From positions 1 through 7,234 of the forward strand of contig JAIRYH010000062.1 of NCBI GenBank assembly GCA_031267855.1: a stretch of 7,234 bases of DNA, written 5' to 3'. The stretch's first letter is position 1, and every line of letters starts with the position of its first letter. This stretch comes from Prevotellaceae bacterium. Its GTDB lineage: Bacteria > Bacteroidota > Bacteroidia > Bacteroidales > UBA932. The position numbers and the translations under genes were made by a program. Positions 1-4,892 of this stretch are shown in pieces. The notes under the pieces were generated by a model. That model was not told the origin of the DNA, ran no database searches, and was given only the letters and a program-made list of their open reading frames with translations.

Positions 1-28
1 CTTAGTTCTTAACTCTTAGTTCTTAACT
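1..28. repeat. Heptanucleotide tandem repeat, CTTAGTT/CTTAACT units
   Basis: Four consecutive 7-bp units alternate CTTAGTT and CTTAACT. The array probably runs on beyond the left edge of the window. The reverse complement of positions 15-31 is identical over 17 bases to positions 6198-6214, so the same repeat family occurs in the opposite orientation after the permease gene. No coding role is visible. Confidence 0.8.
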
Positions 29-110
29 TTTGCAGCTCCGGGGCTGTTTTCAAACACAAACCACTCATGACAAAACAACCCCCTGCTGCGATTTTTATTC
101 ACTGCCAATG

Positions 111-135
111 ATTGCAGAAACATTATTTCTGCAAT
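111..135. other. Perfect 10-bp inverted repeat (hairpin or operator)
   Basis: ATTGCAGAAA (111-120) and TTTCTGCAAT (126-135) are perfect reverse complements separated by the five bases CATTA. No T-run follows on either strand, so it does not look like an intrinsic terminator. It lies about 40 bases past the end of the minus-strand RNA. It could be a protein-binding palindrome or a 3' processing hairpin for a longer minus-strand transcript; the sequence does not decide. Confidence 0.45.
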
Positions 136-175
136 TTATCTCTTCAACCTTTATTAAGATTTTGTTCCTTATTCC

Positions 176-275
176 AAAAAAAACCAAGAGTGGAAATGGG
201 TGCTGTACTTATTGTAACTTGAGGTTCTGGAAACCCACACTACGAATAAGTACAACAACCCACGTCCACTCTCGG
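176..275 (-). terminator. Long terminator hairpin followed by T8, competing with the rod fold
   Basis: On the minus strand the arm from 275 to 245 pairs with the arm from 213 to 184. The stem consists of 10 bp (266-275 with 184-193, one G-U), then a TGGGT/ACCCA block, then a perfect 10-bp TGTACTTATT/AATAAGTACA block, with a 31-nt loop (244-214). Eight T residues follow at 183-176. The loop is the segment that pairs with 301-333 in the rod, so the two helices cross. With no linker between them both cannot form fully at once. Confidence 0.6.
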
Positions 276-402
276 CGAGGTCGCGTTTACTTAAATCTAA
301 CGTAGTGTAGAAATGTTCCAGATTTCAAGTTACTGCAGAATAAAAGTTAAAGCGATATATCCTTTATACATCCAAAGTCAGTACGTCAAGGAGCACATAA
401 TA
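176..402 (-). ncRNA. Structured non-coding RNA, possibly 6S-like
   Basis: A transcript of about 227 nt is predicted from the promoter at 409-439 to the eight T residues at 183-176. It can fold as a long interrupted rod. In plus-strand coordinates the paired segments are 200-204 with 392-396, 205-209 with 380-384, 214-222 with 325-333 (9 bp), 226-232 with 316-322 (7 bp), 237-244 with 301-308 (8 bp) and 247-252 with 288-293. A large one-sided internal loop lies at 334-379 and contains a small hairpin. A rod with a big internal bubble, a strong promoter and a terminator recalls 6S RNA and the Bacteroidales-1 RNA class, which I recall being linked to 6S. I assign that family by architecture only. 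A second fold competes with the rod (see the terminator entry). An attenuator leader for a gene left of the window is the main alternative. The plus-strand reading frame across 30-305 has no family resemblance and is not called. Confidence 0.6.
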
Positions 403-408
403 ACGGCG

Positions 409-439
409 CAAATATAGAACAATATTTTTTATCTGCAAA
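409..439 (-). promoter_or_regulatory. Bacteroidota-type promoter for the minus-strand RNA
   Basis: Read on the minus strand, TTTG (439-436) is followed after 19 bases by TATATTTG (416-409). This matches the TTTG-N19-21-TAnnTTTG consensus of the primary sigma factor in this phylum. Transcription would begin near 402 and run leftward into the structured RNA. It is the best match to this consensus that I found in the window. Confidence 0.75.
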
Positions 440-464
440 CTTTATTTGCGATTTTTTTCTATGG

Positions 465-519
465 GTTCCGCGCGGGGCATCCCCCACGCTCTGCGGAGCG
501 TAGTCCGCGCTCTGTGGAA
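465..519. repeat. GC-rich patch with nested small palindromes
   Basis: This short GC-rich stretch sits in AT-rich intergenic DNA. It contains the palindrome CCGCGCGG, a GGGG-cat-CCCC hairpin (474-484), a CGCTC-tgcg-GAGCG hairpin (487-500) and a direct repeat CGCTCTG at 487-493 and 508-514. It looks like a dispersed intergenic element or a small insertion remnant. Minus-strand reading frames cross it, but they also cover the RNA promoter and the flavodoxin terminator, so it is not treated as coding. Between 520 and 589 I see nothing else definable. Confidence 0.4.
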
Positions 520-589
520 TAAAAAATGAGCCAGAGGCGCCTGAGAATTGATTATTCGAAAAGGACTCGAACAGGTGTACCCGGATAAA

Positions 590-643
590 TTCAAGCAAAA
601 AGAGGATGCCCAAAAAGCCTTGGGCATCCTCTTTTTGCTTGAA
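590..643 (-). terminator. 24-bp perfect intrinsic terminator of the flavodoxin gene
   Basis: Positions 590-613 and 620-643 are perfect reverse complements over 24 bp with a 6-nt loop (614-619). The core is GAGGATGCCC/GGGCATCCTC flanked by A5/T5 tracts, so the U-tract on either strand lies in the stem. It begins about 40 bases past the flavodoxin stop. The symmetry means it could stop transcription from both directions and separate the flavodoxin gene from the RNA promoter. Confidence 0.85.
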
Positions 644-681
644 AGTTTTTTGGCCTGACATGCGGCCCTGTTCTTGTCCCC

Positions 682-1245
682 TTACTTTTTAATCCCTTTA
701 ATATTAATCTTTGTCAGCCAGTCAATCACTTGCTGCCTGGCATTTTTTTCCGGATTTTTGACGTCGTCGCCACTGATGGAAAAGCCTTCCAGTGCCGTTG
801 CGCCGGGGCATGCAGCCACAATTTCCGTCAGGCATTTATCCACGCTCCCGCCATAGGTGGCAAACGGGACAATTGTTTTACCCGACAAGTCATATTCTTT
901 CAGGAAACTTTTTACCGGAAGCGCAACCGTTCCAAACCAGTTGGGTGTTCCAATGAAAATAATGTCATAGGAAGCAATGTCCACTTTGTTTTTCAGCGCC
1001 GGCAAAATTCCGGCGTCAATGTCCCGCTGGGCGGCGGCATGCGCTTCACTCGCGGGATACGGGACTTCCGTTTCAATTAAAAAGATATCCCCGCCTGCCG
1101 ATTGATGAATCAGGTCGGCTAAAATAGTGGTATTTCCCCACAGGGAATAGTACACGGTGAGCACTTTCGGCTCATTCGGAGCGCAAGCGTTGACGCTGAA
1201 AAAAAACAAAACGCCCGTAGCGATTAAACTGATTAATTTTTTCAT
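682..1245 (-). CDS. Exported flavodoxin-like lipoprotein (Flavodoxin_4 type)
   Basis: This 187-residue protein should bind FMN and carry electrons, but its partner and reaction are unknown. Residues 1-20 form a Lys-Lys-led hydrophobic signal ending in VNA before Cys21, a lipobox, so the mature protein is probably lipid-anchored outside the cytoplasm. The flavodoxin fold follows from about residue 28. The FMN-phosphate loop is YYSLWGNT (32-39; S34, G37, N38, T39), the flavin-contacting segment is IGTPNWFGTVALP (98-110), and a third loop is FATYGGS (128-134). The length is normal for one flavodoxin domain plus a signal peptide. On the minus strand an AAAGGAAAA stretch lies about 8 bases before the ATG and supports this start. 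The gene is divergent from the hybrid regulator and is followed by a strong terminator, so it is probably monocistronic. Nothing in the sequence ties it to the sugar operon. Family assignment is confident; physiological role is not. Confidence 0.9.
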   Translation of the reverse strand: MKKLISLIATGVLFFFSVNACAPNEPKVLTVYYSLWGNTTILADLIHQSAGGDIFLIETEVPYPASEAHAAAQRDIDAGILPALKNKVDIASYDIIFIGTPNWFGTVALPVKSFLKEYDLSGKTIVPFATYGGSVDKCLTEIVAACPGATALEGFSISGDDVKNPEKNARQQVIDWLTKINIKGIKK

Positions 1246-1286
1246 AACTGATTTTCCTTTTTTTAATGATTAAATAATTTTTTGGG

Positions 1287-1294
1287 CAAATATA
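1287..1294 (-). promoter_or_regulatory. Candidate -7 element (TATATTTG) for the flavodoxin gene
   Basis: Read on the minus strand this is TATATTTG, an exact TAnnTTTG match, about 42 bases before the flavodoxin ATG. No TTTG is present 19-21 bases further upstream, so the -33 half is missing or weak and the promoter may need an activator. The TTGATA repeats at 1334-1360 lie about 40 bases upstream of it. Confidence 0.45.
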
Positions 1295-1333
1295 GGAAGA
1301 TTTTACAGTCTGCCCGCTTCATTATTATACTTT

Positions 1334-1399
1334 TTGATAGAAAACAGCTGTCTTTTGATAATTTTTAAACTTTCCTCCCCTTTTTTTTGCGTAATATTG
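1334..1399 (+). promoter_or_regulatory. Regulator promoter with tandem 21-bp-spaced TTGATA operator
   Basis: TTGATAG occurs at 1334 and TTTTGATAATTTTT at 1353-1366, which places the TTGATA cores exactly 21 bp apart (1334-1339 and 1355-1360). A -7-like element TAATATTG (1392-1399), preceded by GCG, starts 37 bases after the second core. Every spacing is identical at 3067-3132 before the kinase gene. Direct half-sites two helical turns apart fit an AraC-type dimer; AraC itself uses 21-bp-spaced direct repeats. The -33 region lacks TTTG, as expected for an activator-dependent promoter. Transcription starting near 1405 would give a leader of only about 12 bases. Confidence 0.65.
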
Positions 1400-1416
1400 A
1401 ACTTTAAAAAACCGAG

Positions 1417-3060
1417 ATGATGCTTGCGGCTTGCCTGTATTTTGTTTTTCCCGTTTTAACTTTTCCCATGATAAGTCTGTTGTATTTTGTTCCTGCCGTC
1501 ATTATTGTTTTTCTGGTCATTCAATATGTTCGCCACAGGACTGCAGTCCACGATTCGAAAGCAAAAATACATTCTTTCATCAATATCGCACATGACATCC
1601 GTACGCCGGTTTCCCTGATAAAAGCGCCGCTGAGCGAGATTGAGGCGCAGGAAAATTTATCGGAAAACGGGAAACGCCTGCTTTCATTAGCCCTGAAAAA
1701 CGCCGACAAATTATTCGCTTTGGTTTCCCAATTATTGGATATACAAAAGCTGGACGCTCGTATCGAAAAGCTGGCCATAGCGCAACTGGATATTTACAGC
1801 TATATGCACGAAAAAACCACTGTGTTCCGCGTGGCGGCGCTGCATAAAAACATTGATTTGCAGCTGGACGTCCGGTCCGATTTTCCGGAAATATGGTTTG
1901 ACAAAGACAAACTGGACAGCATCATGGATAATTTGTTGTCGAATGCCATTAAATATACGGAAAAGGGACATGTGTCCATTACTGTGGATCATTCCGGCGC
2001 ACGCTGGACGGTAACCATAAAAGACAGCGGCATCGGCATACCGGCAAATGAACAAAAACACCTGTTCCAGCAATTTTACAGAGCCGGGAATGCTATAAAG
2101 TCCGATGCTTCCGGCTTGGGGCTCGGGTTGCTGCTGACTAAAAAATTAGTGAAACTGCTGGGTGGGCATATTACTTTTTCCAGTGTGGAAAATGCCGGGA
2201 CGTCGTTTGTTTTAACCTTCCCGTTAGAAAAAAGCTATACGCTGCCCGAAAATAAAATGCCCGAAAATCAGCCCCTGCCGGAAGAAACAAGCGTGAAAAC
2301 GCCCCGCAGAGCGGTGTTATTATTAGTCGAAGACCACGATGACATGCGAAAATATCTTGCGGACAGTTTATCCCAATCCTACGATGTTGTTTGCACCGGC
2401 GACGGGACAAAAGCAATGGAATTAACGAAGGAAATAAATCCCGATATCATCATCGCCGACGTATTGATTCCCGGCTTGCGGGGCGATGAAATATGCCGTA
2501 TGTTAAAATCTTCGATCGAAACCAGTCATATTCCCGTTATCCTGCTGTCGGCATTAAACGATAAAGAGAATATTATCCAGGGACTGGAAGCCGGCGCGAA
2601 CGATTATATCGTAAAGCCTTTTGACTTTAATGTATTAAACGCCCGGATACGGAATATCATCCAGCACCGGGAGCGATTGAGGGAAACGGTATTTTCTTCC
2701 GAAGCGGAAGCGCAACTGGAAGATAACAGCTACGTCAATCGGCTGGACAAAGCGTTCCTGGATAAAGCCCTTCAAATTGTGGAACGGGAACTGGACAATT
2801 CCGATTTTTCCATCAACGAGTTCTGCCGGAATTTAGCCATGAGCCGCACTTCCGTCTATAATAAGCTTAAGGCGCTGACCAATCAGGCGCCCAACGATTT
2901 TATCCGCATCATCCGCCTCAACAAAGCGAAAGAATTACTGTCGTCAAAAAGATATACCATTGCGGAAGTTGCCTACATGGTTGGTTTCTCCGATCCGAAA
3001 TATTTCAGCGTAAGTTTTAAGAGACAATTCGGATTTAATCCGAAAGATTTGAAAAATTAA
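1417..3060 (+). CDS. Hybrid two-component regulator (HTCS-type) without periplasmic sensor
   Basis: One 547-residue chain combines a sensor kinase, a receiver and a DNA-binding output, as in the hybrid two-component systems that control glycan loci in Bacteroidota. Residues 3-38 are hydrophobic, giving one or two membrane segments. The dimerisation/phosphoacceptor domain has NIAHDIRTP with His59. The ATPase domain has DNLLSNAIKYT (N-box, Asn176), DSGIGIP (203-209) and GLGLGL (233-238). The receiver spans about 299-418, with acidic pocket E305/D306, phosphoacceptor Asp348, Ser378 and Lys400. The AraC-type helix-turn-helix spans about 445-547. All catalytic residues are present. Family members usually carry a large beta-propeller plus Y_Y_Y sensor and exceed 1,200 residues; here it is absent. 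An in-frame stop at 1405-1407 and the short upstream region exclude a nearby hidden sensor. The signal must come through the membrane part or a partner. The start is ATG 1417, with ATG 1420 possible. It probably regulates itself and the following operon. Confidence 0.92.
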   Translation: MMLAACLYFVFPVLTFPMISLLYFVPAVIIVFLVIQYVRHRTAVHDSKAKIHSFINIAHDIRTPVSLIKAPLSEIEAQENLSENGKRLLSLALKNADKLFALVSQLLDIQKLDARIEKLAIAQLDIYSYMHEKTTVFRVAALHKNIDLQLDVRSDFPEIWFDKDKLDSIMDNLLSNAIKYTEKGHVSITVDHSGARWTVTIKDSGIGIPANEQKHLFQQFYRAGNAIKSDASGLGLGLLLTKKLVKLLGGHITFSSVENAGTSFVLTFPLEKSYTLPENKMPENQPLPEETSVKTPRRAVLLLVEDHDDMRKYLADSLSQSYDVVCTGDGTKAMELTKEINPDIIIADVLIPGLRGDEICRMLKSSIETSHIPVILLSALNDKENIIQGLEAGANDYIVKPFDFNVLNARIRNIIQHRERLRETVFSSEAEAQLEDNSYVNRLDKAFLDKALQIVERELDNSDFSINEFCRNLAMSRTSVYNKLKALTNQAPNDFIRIIRLNKAKELLSSKRYTIAEVAYMVGFSDPKYFSVSFKRQFGFNPKDLKN

Positions 3061-3066
3061 TAAACC

Positions 3067-3132
3067 TTGACAGTCTTTAAACCTTTTTTGATAATTTTTC
3101 AACCGGGAAACCAATGAATATGCGTAACATTG
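3067..3132 (+). promoter_or_regulatory. Kinase operon promoter with the same tandem operator
   Basis: TTGACAG at 3067 and TTTTGATAATTTTT at 3086-3099 place the half-site cores 21 bp apart (3067-3072 and 3088-3093). A -7-like TAACATTG (3125-3132), preceded by GCG, starts 37 bases after the second core. The geometry equals that at 1334-1399, while the 22 bases between the long box and GCGTAA differ, so this is more than a general resemblance. The leader of about 45 bases to the ATG at 3184 is extremely AT-rich with no Shine-Dalgarno motif, normal for the phylum. No terminator hairpin separates it from the regulator, so some read-through is possible. Confidence 0.65.
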
Positions 3133-3183
3133 TAAATTATAAAATAAAATACTACATTTAACAAATAAAATCATAATAAATTT

Positions 3184-4125
3184 ATGGACACATATCTTGG
3201 TCTGGATTTAGGAGGCACTAAATTATTAATCGGAGAACTGGATAACCGGGGCAATATTTTGAAATACAAAAAATATACGTCCGGCTATTTCAGCCAGCAA
3301 GCCGCATTGGACATCATCAAACAGTCACTGGCGGATTACATAAAAACCGTCGGGTGGGTAGACAAAATGCCGGTAAGCATGGGCGTCGGACTCATTGGGC
3401 GCGTCGATTCGCTGCGGGGCATCTGGCTGCAAATAGACCCCTCCCGCACGCAGCCTGTTCCCTTGGCAAAAGAACTTGCCGACTGCTACAATATTCCCTG
3501 CTATATTGACAACGATGTAAAAAGCGCCACCAGGGCGGAACGCCACTTCGGCTTCGGGCAAATCTCGCACAATTTTATATACATCAATGTGGGCACGGGC
3601 ATTGCCGCCAGTTTTGTGGTAAACGGACGGCAAATCAGGGGCAGCCATTGTAATGCCGGAGAAGTGGGGCATACGCAGGTGGGCGTCAGCCTCGGGATAA
3701 AATGCGCCTGCGGACGAACAGACTGTGTAGAACAGATAGCTGCCGGCATCGGCTTTAACCGGTGCGCCCGCCTGCTTGCCGGAAAATACGAAACGGCGCT
3801 GACGATTCCAGCCGATGTAGCCGACCGTGTACAGGTAAAGGATATTTTTGAGCTGAGCCAGAAAGGCGACCCGCTCTGCATGCAACTGGTAGAAAATGCC
3901 TCGCAGGCATTAGCCAATCTTATCATGAATCTGGTGCGGGTCAGCGATCCCGATACGGTGGTGCTGGGCGGCGGTTTGGTTTCCGACGGCTATTTACACA
4001 CTAAAATCCTGGAAAAACTGAACCCTACGACTATCCGGTTTGTTACAAACGGCGTTGTAATTACCAAATTAAATCCCGACTTTATCGGTCTGGTAGGCGC
4101 CGGCGCTATTGCGATGAATGTGTAG
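3184..4125 (+). CDS. ROK-family sugar kinase
   Basis: This 313-residue cytoplasmic enzyme should transfer phosphate from ATP to a hexose or amino sugar. The N-terminal phosphate-binding motif is DLGGTK (8-13). The catalytic Asp is Asp111 in IDNDVKSA (108-115), in place of the usual ENDA-type motif. GTGIAASFVVNG (137-148) follows. GEVGH (159-163) gives the conserved Glu160 and His163, and CACGRTDC (174-181) supplies the zinc cysteines 174, 176 and 181, so the ROK signature is complete. The C-terminal VVLGGG is also typical. There is no N-terminal helix-turn-helix, so it is a kinase and not a ROK repressor. The segment between residues 79 and 98, which contributes to sugar contacts in the family, is not the common form, so the substrate is uncertain. 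The NagB-like gene 11 bases downstream suggests glucosamine or N-acetylglucosamine; glucose or fructose remain possible. Confidence 0.9.
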   Translation: MDTYLGLDLGGTKLLIGELDNRGNILKYKKYTSGYFSQQAALDIIKQSLADYIKTVGWVDKMPVSMGVGLIGRVDSLRGIWLQIDPSRTQPVPLAKELADCYNIPCYIDNDVKSATRAERHFGFGQISHNFIYINVGTGIAASFVVNGRQIRGSHCNAGEVGHTQVGVSLGIKCACGRTDCVEQIAAGIGFNRCARLLAGKYETALTIPADVADRVQVKDIFELSQKGDPLCMQLVENASQALANLIMNLVRVSDPDTVVLGGGLVSDGYLHTKILEKLNPTTIRFVTNGVVITKLNPDFIGLVGAGAIAMNV

Positions 4126-4136
4126 CCGAAAACGCC

Positions 4137-4865
4137 ATGAACATCACCATTGCAAAGAATGAAGCCGGGTTCGACTGCTGCGCCGCCTGGAGGATCATAG
4201 CGGAAATACTCGCCAATCCGAAAGCGGTGATCGGGCTGTCGACCGGCAGAACCACGGCAAACATGCATGCGATCGTGGGCAGTATTTACCGGCAATACCC
4301 GTTCAACGTATCGCACGTTACGCTGTTCGGCGTCGACGAAGTGCTCAACGTGCCGCGGCAGTACAGGGGCGCCTGTTATACGATGCTGAAAACACAACTC
4401 ATCGATCACCTCGGACTGCCGGAACATCAATTTCTGATGCCCCCCACTGTTTCCGATAATCCGGAGGAAGCATGCCGCCTTTTCCAGCAGGCAATAGAAG
4501 CGCGGGGCGGCGTCGACCTGCAAATACTGGGACTGGGCGAAAACGGGCATATCGGCTTTAACCAGCCCGGCACGCCGTTTGAAAGCGAAACATGGGTCTC
4601 GAAAATGGATGCGGCTTTGGAAGCCCGACTCAGAAAAGAAGCCCGTACGCCCCCCGGAATAAAATTAGGCGGCTTGACATTGGGCTTGCGCACAATTATG
4701 CGTTCGCGCAAAATCGTAATAGCCGCCAAGGGAGCAGCAAAAGCAGAAATGGTGCGGCAGATGCTCCGGGGGCCCGTAACCACTGCCGTTCCGGCCTCCA
4801 TCCTGCAGCTGCACCCGCACTGCGAGTGCCTGCTGGATGCTGACGCCGCTAAAAATATCCTGTAA
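4137..4865 (+). CDS. nagB: Glucosamine-6-phosphate deaminase/isomerase family protein
   Basis: A 242-residue NagB/SugP-isomerase fold protein, close to the normal family length. Expected chemistry is aldose-to-ketose isomerisation with loss of ammonia, turning glucosamine 6-phosphate into fructose 6-phosphate. The phosphate loop is GLSTGRTT (33-40). VDEV (66-69) holds the equivalent of E. coli Asp72. GENGHIGFNQPG (134-145) holds His138 (E. coli His143) and Asn136 at the Asp141 position, a change also seen in Firmicutes enzymes. GGLTLGLRTIM and ILQLHP near the C-terminus are family hallmarks. Unusually, Gln143 occupies the position of catalytic Glu148 (E. coli NEP becomes NQP). The enzyme could be slower, shifted in pH response, or act on another sugar phosphate such as galactosamine 6-phosphate. 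It starts 11 bases after the kinase stop and is almost certainly co-transcribed with it. Family is confident; exact substrate is not. Confidence 0.85.
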   Translation: MNITIAKNEAGFDCCAAWRIIAEILANPKAVIGLSTGRTTANMHAIVGSIYRQYPFNVSHVTLFGVDEVLNVPRQYRGACYTMLKTQLIDHLGLPEHQFLMPPTVSDNPEEACRLFQQAIEARGGVDLQILGLGENGHIGFNQPGTPFESETWVSKMDAALEARLRKEARTPPGIKLGGLTLGLRTIMRSRKIVIAAKGAAKAEMVRQMLRGPVTTAVPASILQLHPHCECLLDADAAKNIL

Positions 4866-4892
4866 AATTCACTCTTTAACCAACCAGACACT

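Noticed and set aside
30..305. 91-codon plus-strand open frame in the left spacer
   Set aside because: It overlaps the structured RNA on the opposite strand, has no recognisable domain, and its sequence is set by inverted repeats and T-rich tracts. It starts directly after the heptad repeat.
549..578. tRNA-like T-loop core on the minus strand (GTTCGAGTCC)
   Set aside because: The bases flanking the loop do not form the 5-bp T-stem, and no acceptor, D or anticodon arms can be placed around it, because the terminator hairpin occupies the upstream side. A decayed tRNA or attachment site cannot be supported.
386..661. Minus-strand open frames of 61 and 91 codons
   Set aside because: They run through the 24-bp terminator, the GC-rich palindromes and the RNA promoter. 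Such frames commonly arise over dispersed intergenic elements, and no family resemblance is seen.
3061..3085. Repeated TAAACCTT after the regulator stop as a terminator
   Set aside because: The two copies are direct, not inverted, so they form no stem. The region is better explained as part of the operator and promoter.
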